Source: Oceanobacillus kimchii X50
Lineage (GTDB): Bacteria; Bacillota; Bacilli; Bacillales; Amphibacillaceae
Length of the DNA: 64,000 nt
NCBI RefSeq assembly: GCF_000340475.1
Contig: NZ_CM001792.1
Span: forward strand, 464,783-528,782
Direction of reading: 5' to 3'
The notes beneath the pieces were generated by a model, which had not been told where the DNA came from, did no database searches, and saw only the letters and a program-made list of their open reading frames with translations. Shown piece by piece: positions 44,976 to 52,939 of this stretch. The position numbers were made by a program, and so were the translations under genes. The stretch's first letter is position 1. The number at the start of each line of letters is the position of its first letter.

Positions 44976-45899
44976 ATGAAAGTCAGCCATCATTTATATG
45001 ATCAACTATCACGTATTACTTCTGAAGAAAATGTGATGGTCGATGAATTAATCAGAAATCATACTTATACGAAATTAGGTGGGAAAGCAGATGTCTATAT
45101 TACACCTGAAACGTATAGTGAAGTACAAGATATTATTAAGTTAGCTAATAAAGAAAAAGTTTCTTTTACAATGTTAGGTAATGGATCGAATCTGATTGTA
45201 AAAGACGGTGGAATACGTGGTATTGTAATGAACTTACAAAAACTCTCCTCTATTTGGAGGGAAGAAGATAAGATAGTGGCCCAGAGTGGAGCGCGTATTA
45301 TTGATGCATCTAGGACAGCATTAGCAGAGAGCCTTGCGGGGTTAGAGTTTGCTTGTGGAATTCCCGGTTCTGTAGGTGGAGCACTCTATATGAATGCTGG
45401 TGCCTATGGTGGGGAGATAAAGGATGTCTTAGAAAGTACGATCGTAGTGACAAAAGAAGGGGATATTCGCACATTGACTGCAGCGGAGCTAGACCTTGAT
45501 TATCGTACTAGTAATATTCCGGATAATGGATATATTGTATTGGAAGCAACCTTTGCATTAAATAAAGCTAATTCAACTGATATTAGAGAAGTCATGGATG
45601 ATTTAACGTTTAAAAGAGAATCAAAACAACCACTTGAATATCCATCTTGTGGAAGTGTTTTTAAGCGGCCACCGGGTTATTTTGCAGGAAAACTTATTCA
45701 AGATAGTGAGCTACAAGGAACACAAATTGGTGGAGCAGAAGTATCAAAAAAACATGCTGGATTTATTGTTAATAAAAACAATGCCAGTGCTACAGAATAT
45801 ATTAATTTAATTCGTCACGTGCAAAAAACCGTCAAAGAAAAGTTTGATGTTCAGCTTGAACGTGAAGTAAGGATTATTGGAGAAGATCCAGTAGAATAA
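44976..45899 (+). CDS. murB: UDP-N-acetylenolpyruvoylglucosamine reductase
   Basis: MurB reduces enolpyruvyl-UDP-GlcNAc to UDP-MurNAc for peptidoglycan. The 307-residue FAD protein has MLGNGSNLIVKDGGIRG, AGLEFACGIPGSVGGALYMNAGAYGGE, YRTSNIP, SCGSVFKRPPG and LIQDSELQGTQIGGAEVS. AAAGGA lies nine bases before ATG 44976, so the longer frame from 44955 is not used. It ends at the terminator at 45902. Confidence 0.96.
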   Translation: MKVSHHLYDQLSRITSEENVMVDELIRNHTYTKLGGKADVYITPETYSEVQDIIKLANKEKVSFTMLGNGSNLIVKDGGIRGIVMNLQKLSSIWREEDKIVAQSGARIIDASRTALAESLAGLEFACGIPGSVGGALYMNAGAYGGEIKDVLESTIVVTKEGDIRTLTAAELDLDYRTSNIPDNGYIVLEATFALNKANSTDIREVMDDLTFKRESKQPLEYPSCGSVFKRPPGYFAGKLIQDSELQGTQIGGAEVSKKHAGFIVNKNNASATEYINLIRHVQKTVKEKFDVQLEREVRIIGEDPVE

Positions 45900-45901
45900 T
45901 T

Positions 45902-45940
45902 AAAGTGCTACCCGTTTATTTTAACGGTTAGCACTTTTTT
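45902..45940 (+). terminator. Terminator of murB
   Basis: AAAGTGCTACCCGTT pairs with AACGGTTAGCACTTT with one mismatch, followed by T residues. Confidence 0.9.
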
Positions 45941-45981
45941 GTAGTAAAGTCTTGTCTTATGTCTAAATTTTAACGACCTAT

Positions 45982-46752
45982 CTAGCCTCTAAAACGATGT
46001 AAGAATTCTTGAAGTCTGTCATTTTCAGAGTGCTCAATCACTTCACTGGCTGTACCTTGTTCGGCAATTATCCCTTCATCTAAGAATAGAACTTTATCGG
46101 CTATATCTAGAGCAAAGTCCATTTCATGTGTTACAAGAATCATCGCCATATCATCGTTTTTTGCAATGTCACGTATAACATTCAGTACTTCTCCAACTAA
46201 CTCTGGATCAAGTGCAGAAGTAACCTCATCAAACAACATAATTTTCGGGCGCATAACCAGTGCGCGGGCCATTGCAACACGCTGCTTTTGCCCACCAGAT
46301 AATTGGCTAGGGTAGTTATCTACTTTATCTCCTAGACCAACACGTTCTAACATTTCTATAGAACGTTTTTTAACTTCTTCTTTCGGTTCTTTTTTTACAT
46401 TTATAGGAGCAGTCATGCAATTCTCTAAAATTGTCATGTGTGGAAACAAATTAAAATGTTGAAATACCATTCCGATATCTCCACGTATTTCACGCAAGTG
46501 ATTCTCATTAGCAGGCACTGTTTTCCCTTTTTTCTCCATTTTCCAGAGATTCCTTCCTGCTACGATAATGTCACCGTCGGTTGGCTCTTCTAATGTCATA
46601 AGCATTCGAATAATAGTCGTTTTACCAGAACCACTCGGACCAATTACAGCAACCTTTTCAGCTGGATGAATATCTAAATTAATTCCCTTTAATACCTCTA
46701 CATCACCAAAGGACTTATGGATATTTTGAAATTTTACTATCGGTTCTGTCAT
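45982..46752 (-). CDS. ehuA: Ectoine ABC transporter ATPase
   Basis: The 256-residue polar-amino-acid-type ATPase powers uptake through EhuC/EhuD. It has Walker A GPSGSGKTT, Q-loop MVFQHFNLFPHMT, signature LSGGQKQRVAMARAL, Walker B IMLFDEVTSALDPE and H-loop LVTHEM. The assignment to ectoine rests on the EhuB-like binding protein in the same operon. It is the last gene, abutting ehuD by one base. Confidence 0.88.
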   Translation of the reverse strand: MTEPIVKFQNIHKSFGDVEVLKGINLDIHPAEKVAVIGPSGSGKTTIIRMLMTLEEPTDGDIIVAGRNLWKMEKKGKTVPANENHLREIRGDIGMVFQHFNLFPHMTILENCMTAPINVKKEPKEEVKKRSIEMLERVGLGDKVDNYPSQLSGGQKQRVAMARALVMRPKIMLFDEVTSALDPELVGEVLNVIRDIAKNDDMAMILVTHEMDFALDIADKVLFLDEGIIAEQGTASEVIEHSENDRLQEFLHRFRG

Positions 46753-47453
46753 TACGTTAAGGCTCCTTTTTTCTTAATTTGGTTTTTATCGAAGCGTCTA
46801 TTAAATTTTAACTCTAATCGCTTAATCAGCATAGCAGAAGGTAGACTCAATACTAAGAAAATGATACCTACAATGGTCAATGGTTCTACATAAGACCAGT
46901 GCTCTGAACCATATGATCTTGCCATAGACATAATTCCTGCTACGGTTATGGTGGAAGCTAGTGGCACTTCTTTAAACATAATTATAAAATAATTACCCAA
47001 CATGGGAATGGTGGGTGGTATTGCCTGTGGTAAAACAATTTTCTTCCATTTATCCCAAGTAGAGAAATTTAAAGCTTTTGAAGCTTCCCATTGGCCTTTA
47101 TCAACACTTTCAATACCAGAACGATAGATTTCTCCGATATACGTACTGAAATGAACTCCTAATCCAATTACACCACATAAAAATGGTGGAAGTGATACAC
47201 CGATTACAGGAAGTGTAGGTAGAGCATAGAATATAAAGAACAGCTGTACAATCGGAGGGGTGGAACGTATAAATTCCATTATCCAAGTGACAATGAAGTT
47301 AAATGGTCTATTTGGTACACGTCTTAGGAATGTCCACACAAACCCAAAGACGAGTGCAAAGGCGAAACTAGCAAATGTTAAACCAATTGTTACCCAAATT
47401 CCATCAAGAACATAGGGTAGGGCATCTATAAAAGTTTCAAAACTAAATCCCAT
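46752..47453 (-). CDS. ehuD: Ectoine ABC transporter permease EhuD
   Basis: The 233-residue polar amino acid permease has five to six membrane helices and the coupling loop EASKALNFSTWDKWKKIVLPQAIPPTIPMLGNY. GIWVTIGLTFASFAFALVFG near the N-terminus is the usual first helix. Its ATG overlaps the last base of ehuC and its stop the first base of ehuA, so the three are tightly coupled. Confidence 0.87.
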   Translation of the reverse strand: MGFSFETFIDALPYVLDGIWVTIGLTFASFAFALVFGFVWTFLRRVPNRPFNFIVTWIMEFIRSTPPIVQLFFIFYALPTLPVIGVSLPPFLCGVIGLGVHFSTYIGEIYRSGIESVDKGQWEASKALNFSTWDKWKKIVLPQAIPPTIPMLGNYFIIMFKEVPLASTITVAGIMSMARSYGSEHWSYVEPLTIVGIIFLVLSLPSAMLIKRLELKFNRRFDKNQIKKKGALT

Positions 47454-48112
47454 TAACTAGCAACTCCTTTCTTCGATATGTTTTCTGCTTTTCTTGTAAA
47501 CCAAATTAAAGGCAATGCAAGTAAGAAATAGAAAACTAGTACTAATATATAGATAATCGGAGAAAGGTCTAGATTCGTATTGCGCATCATATTTCCATAA
47601 TAAAGAATATCTGTTAATCCAATTAAGTATACAAGTGATGTACCTTTTAGCATTTGGATCGTATAGTTTCCAAACTCTGGTAACATCATCCGTATTGCTT
47701 GTGGAAGGATAATGAGACGCATACGTTGTTTTTTCGACATATTCAATGCAACCGCAGCTTCTGTTTGTCCTTTATCTACAGAAACGATTGATCCGCGTAC
47801 TACTTCAGATAGATATGCCCCGTAGTTTAAACCAATGGCAATCACACCTATTACCCAGTTATTTCCTAATTGAATTCCGAAAATGATTGGAATGGCATAA
47901 TATAGCCAAAATAATTGAACGATCAGTGATGTTCCACGGAATATTTCAATATAAAATCCAGTAGCAACACGTACAATTTTCGAGCTAGAAAGACGACAAA
48001 GCCCAGCGAAAAAAGCCATGAAGTATGCTAAAATAGCTGAAGCAATTAGTATGGAAACAGTTATTCCCAACCCCCGGGAGAGTTGACTGATAATATCAAT
48101 TGTATCACTAAT
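47453..48112 (-). CDS. ehuC: Ectoine ABC transporter permease EhuC, AUU start
   Basis: This polar amino acid permease has FRGTSLIVQLFWLYY and the coupling loop EAAVALNMSKKQRMRLIILPQAIRMMLPEFGNY. The first in-frame TTG (48070) removes the segment before helix one and its only upstream purines are GGGGG directly against the codon. Upstream, the frame continues open to TGA at 48121-48119 and would encode SDTIDIISQLSRGLGIT, a normal family head. AAGGAG (48127-48122) lies nine bases before ATT 48112, so AUU is the likely start (219 residues). AUC 48118 is too close. Confidence 0.8.
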   Translation of the reverse strand: MSDTIDIISQLSRGLGITVSILIASAILAYFMAFFAGLCRLSSSKIVRVATGFYIEIFRGTSLIVQLFWLYYAIPIIFGIQLGNNWVIGVIAIGLNYGAYLSEVVRGSIVSVDKGQTEAAVALNMSKKQRMRLIILPQAIRMMLPEFGNYTIQMLKGTSLVYLIGLTDILYYGNMMRNTNLDLSPIIYILVLVFYFLLALPLIWFTRKAENISKKGVAS

Positions 48113-48149
48113 GGTGATTCACTCCTTATCTCATTTTAGTATTCACAAC

Positions 48150-48192
48150 AAAAAAATAAGGTACGCTCCCTCGGGCAGGGAAACGGACCCTA
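48150..48192 (-). terminator. Internal terminator between ehuB and ehuC
   Basis: On the minus strand CGTTTCCCT pairs with AGGGAGCG around GCCCG, extended by imperfect pairing, then a run of T (plus-strand A at 48151-48156). Partial stopping here would give more binding protein than permease. Confidence 0.7.
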
Positions 48193-48211
48193 TGGAGTCT
48201 ATCAAATTAAA

Positions 48212-49081
48212 TTAAACTTCCCCATTACAAAGCTGTTCGGTCGTTACAGAACCATCTTCTACAAAGTTGTTTTCAGGGTGAAAGCCATTCTTTTCAAGCA
48301 ATTCAGCCACAGTTCCATCTTCTTTTAGTTCTTTTAATTTTTCATTATAAGCATCACGTAATTCTTCGTTATCAGGATGGAATGCTGCTCCACCATAGCT
48401 TGGAACACCAGGAATATCTGGTTGCTCAAATGTTTCTACAAGTTCTAGGTCCTCTGTATTAGCAGAAGCAAAATTTTCTCGAACAGTCATCTCTGTTCCG
48501 GTTGTTGCATCAGCACGTCCTGATTGAACCGCAGAGAATGTTGCAGGAATATCACCTGCAGTAGTGATCTGATCAGGGTTCACTCCAACTTCTTCTAAGT
48601 AACCAATCTCAGTTGCACCCTCCATTACGATAACTGTTACATCGGGATTATCAGCAATGTCTTGATAGCTTTCTAAACCGTGAGGGTTTCCGGCAGCTAC
48701 AACAAGTCCTTCCCCATACTGCATGGTAGGTTCACTGAACAATGCATTTTCACAACGAGCTGGTTGAATTGCCATTCCAGCGGTAATTACATCAAATTGG
48801 CCAGCTTGAACACCTGGGATTAATTCTCCCCATTCGGAAAGCTTTCCTTCTACATTATCGATACCAAGTTCTGCAAAGACTGCTTTTGCAATATCAACTG
48901 ATGCCCCTGATAATTCACCATTATCATTTTCATAAGCATAAGGAGATTCGTTTGCGAAACCAACTTCCACAGTTCCTTCATCTTGTAAGTCTTCTAAACT
49001 ACCGCTGTCAGAACCGCAGGCAGCTAAGAAGAACACTAGTATTGCACTAAGTATGACTACCGTTATTAACTTTTTTTTCAA
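48212..49081 (-). CDS. ehuB: Ectoine/hydroxyectoine-binding lipoprotein
   Basis: The 289-residue lipoprotein has a signal ending in LAAC (cysteine 22) and a family 3 solute-binding fold with VEVGFANESPYAYENDNGELSGASVD and EWGELIPGVQAGQFDVITAGM. AIQPARCENALFSEPTMQYGEG and the ending TTEQLC resemble EhuB of Sinorhizobium, which binds ectoine and hydroxyectoine. The ectoine assignment is family-based; a general amino acid binding role is the alternative. It is the first gene of ehuBCDA. Confidence 0.85.
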   Translation of the reverse strand: MKKKLITVVILSAILVFFLAACGSDSGSLEDLQDEGTVEVGFANESPYAYENDNGELSGASVDIAKAVFAELGIDNVEGKLSEWGELIPGVQAGQFDVITAGMAIQPARCENALFSEPTMQYGEGLVVAAGNPHGLESYQDIADNPDVTVIVMEGATEIGYLEEVGVNPDQITTAGDIPATFSAVQSGRADATTGTEMTVRENFASANTEDLELVETFEQPDIPGVPSYGGAAFHPDNEELRDAYNEKLKELKEDGTVAELLEKNGFHPENNFVEDGSVTTEQLCNGEV

Positions 49082-49157
49082 CTTTATTGACCTCCTAGTA
49101 ATTTTATAAATTCTATGAAAAAATAACTATGAATACGGACTGAATTCTATCATCTCT

Positions 49158-49186
49158 AGTAAAATATCACCGCATCATAGTTTCAA
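49158..49186 (-). promoter_or_regulatory. Candidate ehuB promoter
   Basis: On the minus strand TTGAAA (49186-49181) and TTTACT (49163-49158) are 17 bases apart. The -10 match is weak. The remaining intergenic DNA to ytzI (49187-49471) is A+T-rich with a short GAATGT/ACATTC hairpin and no gene. Confidence 0.4.
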
Positions 49187-49471
49187 AAAAAGAATGTGGT
49201 GTTTGCCCAACATTCGTTACTAAACATGTTACAGAGATATGAAAAACTTCTCAAATGCTGTGTATTCTGATAATTTACAATTAACCTTTATATTTTTATA
49301 TTTCAAGAATATAAGCAGGCGTATGCAAAGATATACTTTTATATAATTATATATGCTTGGGTATACATGGAATTTGCTGTAAAAGAGTGGTTAGAATCAA
49401 AATATTGTGATTGAAAGAAATTTGGATATTCGATACTCTAAAAGAAGCAAGTATGTAAAGCGAGGGATAGT

Positions 49472-49654
49472 ATGTCTGGTTCCATGATAACTGTCATAAT
49501 TGTTTCTGTAGTTGTTGTTGCAATGGTAGTCGGGTTATCGTTGTTAACGCTGTCTAAAGGGTATGGGTATAACCATACGATTGATCCGCTTCCAGATGAG
49601 GAAAAAAATAAGGAAGAAAATGAAAAAGACGGAGAAAAAAAGAATAACCAATAA
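49472..49654 (+). CDS. ytzI: YtzI-like small membrane protein
   Basis: The 60-residue protein has one membrane helix (about residues 5-26), the conserved SKGYGYNHTIDPLPDEE stretch of the YtzI family, and a charged Lys/Glu-rich tail. Function is unknown. AGGGATAGT precedes ATG 49472. It stands alone and converges with the peptidase gene at 49713. Confidence 0.75.
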   Translation: MSGSMITVIIVSVVVVAMVVGLSLLTLSKGYGYNHTIDPLPDEEKNKEENEKDGEKKNNQ

Positions 49655-49661
49655 AAAACAA

Positions 49662-49710
49662 AACCATTCATGATACCGACTAAAAAACGTTCAGTTATAC
49701 ATGAATGGTT
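49662..49710. terminator. Shared terminator
   Basis: AACCATTCATG (49662-49672) pairs perfectly with CATGAATGGTT (49700-49710) between convergent genes, with T-rich flanks on both strands. Confidence 0.8.
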
Positions 49711-49712
49711 CT

Positions 49713-50270
49713 TTATTTATCTGGAGGCCTATAGCCTTTTTGAAGCTCATTTATACTTAAGCCGAATGTCATTTGAAGGTGAGGATAATCCTTAAAGTGC
49801 TGCCAATCGCCTCCCCATTCAAAACCGATATCTTTAGCAATCTCAGCGACTTCAAACCAATCGGATTCACCATTATCATTGCCGTCGTAATGAATATCCC
49901 AAATCACATTGCCATTATTGTCTTTAATAGCATAATCAATTGCTAATCCATAATTATGATAGCTTTCTCCACCTTGTGCATGTGTTACAATGGTTCCTTC
50001 TTTGGATCGTCCTCTTGCATAAAGTTCATCCTGTCTCTCTTTGGAGCGGACATCATCAGTTATCATGACATCAATATCTATCTTCGAAGCTTGATCAATT
50101 AAATCATTTTTAGCTTTTTCCACTACGGGGTGTAATTCAGAAGCCTCAGTTGCTTCTTCACCAACATAAACAGTTTCCGGCTGATTTGCTTCTTGATAAA
50201 TCATAAAAACAATAGCTACAAAAAGGATAATGAGCATCCAAGTAGTTATAAAATGTGTTAAGCCTCTCAT
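49713..50270 (-). CDS. M15-family peptidoglycan endopeptidase (CwlK-like)
   Basis: The 185-residue protein has an N-terminal membrane anchor (about residues 9-26) and an M15 zinc peptidase domain with SKERQDELYARGR, GGESYHNYGLAIDYA (zinc histidine and aspartate) and WGGDWQHFKDYPHLQM (catalytic region and last zinc histidine). This is the L-alanyl-D-glutamate peptidase layout of CwlK. It should act on cell-wall stem peptides outside the membrane. Confidence 0.88.
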   Translation of the reverse strand: MRGLTHFITTWMLIILFVAIVFMIYQEANQPETVYVGEEATEASELHPVVEKAKNDLIDQASKIDIDVMITDDVRSKERQDELYARGRSKEGTIVTHAQGGESYHNYGLAIDYAIKDNNGNVIWDIHYDGNDNGESDWFEVAEIAKDIGFEWGGDWQHFKDYPHLQMTFGLSINELQKGYRPPDK

Positions 50271-50443
50271 TAAGCTTTTTGCTCCTTTTTTGACAAGATA
50301 AATGTCTTTAAAAGAATAACATGGATAGTCATATAGGGAAATTTAATTATACGTATTGAAGAAAAATTGTCATGATTTATCTATTTGATGGAAATCATTC
50401 CAATTTACATTTTAACTTCCCTCTCACCTATAAATAAAGGTGA

Positions 50444-50489
50444 TTGATTATATGAAAGCGTAAACATATAATGAAGTAAAACTTCATTC
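50444..50489 (+). promoter_or_regulatory. Promoter and leader hairpin of the PlsY-like gene
   Basis: TTGATT (50444-50449), 17 bases and TATAAT (50467-50472) form a promoter. AATGAAG/CTTCATT at 50471-50489 could fold at the 5' end. The leader of about 150 bases to 50630 shows nothing else. Confidence 0.65.
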
Positions 50490-50629
50490 TTTTGAAGGGG
50501 TTTTAAAATCGTAAGGGGAAGTGAGACTTATCTAAGTTGTTCGTTTCTGCTATAGAGAGCATATATTTCATTAGATGGTGACTTGCGAAAAATTGCATAA
50601 TGCGGCGACGATTAAAAGGGGGGAGAAGA

Positions 50630-51253
50630 ATGTATTATGTAGTTGCTTGTTTACTAGGATATATATTTGGTTGTATACATGGTTCCCAGATCGTAGGTAA
50701 GTTAAAAGGTGTTAATATTAAAGAAGCAGGTGTAAAAAATGCAGGCGCTTCGAATACAACCATTTTATTAGGTTGGAAATATGGAATTATTGTAGCATTT
50801 ATTGATATATTTAAAGCAACAGCCGCCATATTATTGCTGTTAATATTACTTCAGGAAAATGCAGTACCCACTCAAGAACAACATATTTATATCTATTTAA
50901 CGGCACTATTTGTTATTATAGGACATAACTATCCGATAACGATGCATTTTAGCGGTGGGAAAGGAACTGCATCTCTTGTTGGAGCTTTAATAGCGATTGA
51001 TTGGCGGATAGCATTAATTGGGATAGGAATACTGATAATATTTACTATCGCTACGGATTATTTAGCAATCGGAGTTTTGTGTATGTATATCTCATTTCTC
51101 ATAACAACCTATTACTTCTTTGGTTTAGCTCCATTTCTTATCGTAATTGGGTTATCTGTTTTGGGTATTTATAAACATATTGAAAATTATAAGCGGATAA
51201 AAGGGAAAGAAGAAACAAAACTATCCAGTATGTTTGGAAAAAAAGCAAGTTAA
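50630..51253 (+). CDS. PlsY-like glycerol-3-phosphate acyltransferase
   Basis: The 207-residue polytopic protein has about five membrane helices and the three PlsY motifs in altered form: GCIHGSQIVG, EAGVKNAGASNTTILLGWKYG and GHNYPITMHFSGGKGTA. PlsY moves acyl from acyl phosphate to glycerol-3-phosphate in membrane lipid synthesis. The first motif carries HGSQ where housekeeping PlsY has GSIP-type residues, so this may be a paralogue with changed specificity. AAGGGGGGAG precedes ATG 50630. Confidence 0.8.
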   Translation: MYYVVACLLGYIFGCIHGSQIVGKLKGVNIKEAGVKNAGASNTTILLGWKYGIIVAFIDIFKATAAILLLLILLQENAVPTQEQHIYIYLTALFVIIGHNYPITMHFSGGKGTASLVGALIAIDWRIALIGIGILIIFTIATDYLAIGVLCMYISFLITTYYFFGLAPFLIVIGLSVLGIYKHIENYKRIKGKEETKLSSMFGKKAS

Positions 51254-51275
51254 AGATGTGATTGGAGGTATTTCT

Positions 51276-51761
51276 TTGTTTGACATTATCATATGGATTA
51301 TTATCGCACTATTATTTATCGCTAGTTTTATAGGTATTATTTTTCCGATTATACCTTCAGTTCTAGTAATCTGGATTGGTTTTATACTTTATCAATTTGT
51401 TCTGAGTGGAGATCAATTAAATACGTTATTTTGGATAGCAATGATAGTTATTACTGTTTTACTATTTAGTGCCGATATTATCGCCAATAGTTATTTTGTA
51501 CGACGTTTTGGAGGCAGTAAAACAGGGGAACGTGCAGCTGCGGTTGCGGTCATAATTGGATCATTTATAACCCCTCCATTTGGAATTATTTATATACCGT
51601 TCTTAGTAGTATTGATTGTTGAGAAAATACAAAACCGAACGTTTAAAGAAGCATTTCGATCAGCAATTGGTTCTCTTATTGGTTTCCTGGGAGGTTCAGT
51701 TGCAAAGATTGTCTTACAGCTAATTATGATTATTTGGTTCTTAATTTTAATCTTGTTTTAA
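51276..51761 (+). CDS. DUF456 membrane protein
   Basis: The 161-residue membrane protein has four to five helices and the DUF456 pattern FIGIIFPIIPSVLVIWIGF and GGSKTGERAAAVAVIIGSFITPPFGIIYIPFL. Function is unknown. The open frame begins inside the acyltransferase gene, but GGAGG lies seven bases before TTG 51276, just after that gene's stop, so this start fits the family length. It is probably co-transcribed with the PlsY-like gene. Confidence 0.82.
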   Translation: MFDIIIWIIIALLFIASFIGIIFPIIPSVLVIWIGFILYQFVLSGDQLNTLFWIAMIVITVLLFSADIIANSYFVRRFGGSKTGERAAAVAVIIGSFITPPFGIIYIPFLVVLIVEKIQNRTFKEAFRSAIGSLIGFLGGSVAKIVLQLIMIIWFLILILF

Positions 51762-51780
51762 GAAAGGGAGTTTAGAGTAA

Positions 51781-52332
51781 ATGACAAAAAAAGCATTAAT
51801 AAATATTGATTACACTATTGATTTTGTAGCAGAAGATGGTGCACTTACTACTGGAAAACCTGGACAAGCCATTGAAAGTAAAATTGTACAAATAACAAAG
51901 TCATTTGCTGAACAAGGTGATTATGTAGTGTTTGCTATTGATGCACATCAACCCGATGATGAACATCATCCCGAACAAAAACTTTTTCCTCCACATAATA
52001 TAGTTGGTACAAAAGGTAGGCAATTGTTTGGAGAGTTAGAAACTCTATATCAACGTATAAAAGAACAGGAAAATGTCTATTACTTTGATAAGACGAGATA
52101 TAGTGCTTTTGCTGGTACAGACTTAGAGTTGAAGCTAAGAGAACGTGGAATTGAAGAAATCCATCTTGTTGGTGTTTGCACAGACATATGTGTTTTGCAT
52201 ACAGCTGTAGATGCATATAATAAGGGCTTTCGAATTGTAATTCATAAAGACGCAGTGGCTAGTTTTAATCAAGTGGGGCATGAATGGGCGCTTGGGCATT
52301 TTGAACAGTCGATTGGTGCAGAGGTAAGATAG
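51781..52332 (+). CDS. pncA: Nicotinamidase
   Basis: The 183-residue isochorismatase-fold enzyme converts nicotinamide to nicotinate for NAD salvage. It has INIDYTIDFVAEDGAL with the catalytic aspartate, IDAHQPDDEHHPEQKLFPPHNI with metal histidines, DKTRYSAFAGTDL with the catalytic lysine, and VGVCTDICVLHTAVDA with the nucleophilic cysteine. AAAGGGAG precedes the ATG, 19 bases after the DUF456 stop. Confidence 0.93.
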   Translation: MTKKALINIDYTIDFVAEDGALTTGKPGQAIESKIVQITKSFAEQGDYVVFAIDAHQPDDEHHPEQKLFPPHNIVGTKGRQLFGELETLYQRIKEQENVYYFDKTRYSAFAGTDLELKLRERGIEEIHLVGVCTDICVLHTAVDAYNKGFRIVIHKDAVASFNQVGHEWALGHFEQSIGAEVR

Positions 52333-52340
52333 TCGCACAC

Positions 52341-52369
52341 TTGACTTTCATAGCGTCTGACTATATATT
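52341..52369 (+). promoter_or_regulatory. Promoter of the proS leader
   Basis: TTGACT (52341-52346), 17 bases and TATATT (52364-52369) lie just upstream of the T-box leader. Confidence 0.75.
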
Positions 52370-52375
52370 TAAAAC

Positions 52376-52614
52376 ATAAATGAAACGTGGACGGAGACTA
52401 GTACTTTTGTTTATCTAACACAGAGAGGGAGAGAATGCTGAGAATCTTCCATAGATAATTTTAGGAACCTACCTCCTGAGTTCGCCATCGAAAGGCTTTG
52501 CTATAAGATGTGCGCGGTGAAATCCGTTATCTACATAAAGTGTGTATCCAATCTGGATGCAAACAAGGGTGGTACCACCAGACCTCGGTCCCTTTTACGG
52601 ATGGAGGATTTTTT
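52376..52614 (+). promoter_or_regulatory. Proline T-box riboswitch
   Basis: The leader has the usual order: stem I with AGAGAGGGAGAGAATGCTGAG, GAACCTACC with CCT (proline) as specifier at 52468-52470, the T-box AGGGTGGTACCACC at 52566-52579, and a terminator with CCTC/GAGG and GTCC/GGAT pairing followed by six T at 52583-52614. Uncharged tRNA-Pro should allow read-through to proS, which begins 325 bases downstream. Confidence 0.88.
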
Positions 52615-52742
52615 GTGTTTTCAAATACATTTTAAATGAGTCAATTTCATAATTGCAAATTTACATTTAATAAAGGAATAATTAATGATATCTATATATT
52701 AAAGTTCGCATTATAGAAAATATTTGGCTTTGATTAGAATGT

Positions 52743-52864
52743 AAGACGGCGACTCATGCAGGAACAGCGCGGGCTGAAGATACACTCATAAATTGTGTTT
52801 TTCTTTTTAAGTTAGTTAAAACCAGTCCCTGCTAAAAAACAACTGTCTGCAACGGAAGTCAAAC
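52743..52864. repeat. Degenerate Bacillaceae repeat between T-box and proS
   Basis: AAGACGGCGACTCATGCAGG at the left and CTGTCTGCAACGGAAGTCAA at the right, with AACAGCGCGGGCTGAAGA inside, match from memory the ends of a common interspersed repeat of Bacillaceae. The middle has decayed to A+T-rich sequence. It accounts for part of the unusually long gap between the T-box and proS. Confidence 0.6.
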
Positions 52865-52939
52865 AGTATAACATTCAGATTTCATGCAAAATAACTTTTT
52901 ATGAAATTGATTTAAATAGATGAAAATGAGGTGTAAGAA

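Noticed and set aside
47453..48070. ehuC starting at TTG 48070
   Set aside because: It has no spaced ribosome site and would lose the segment before the first helix.
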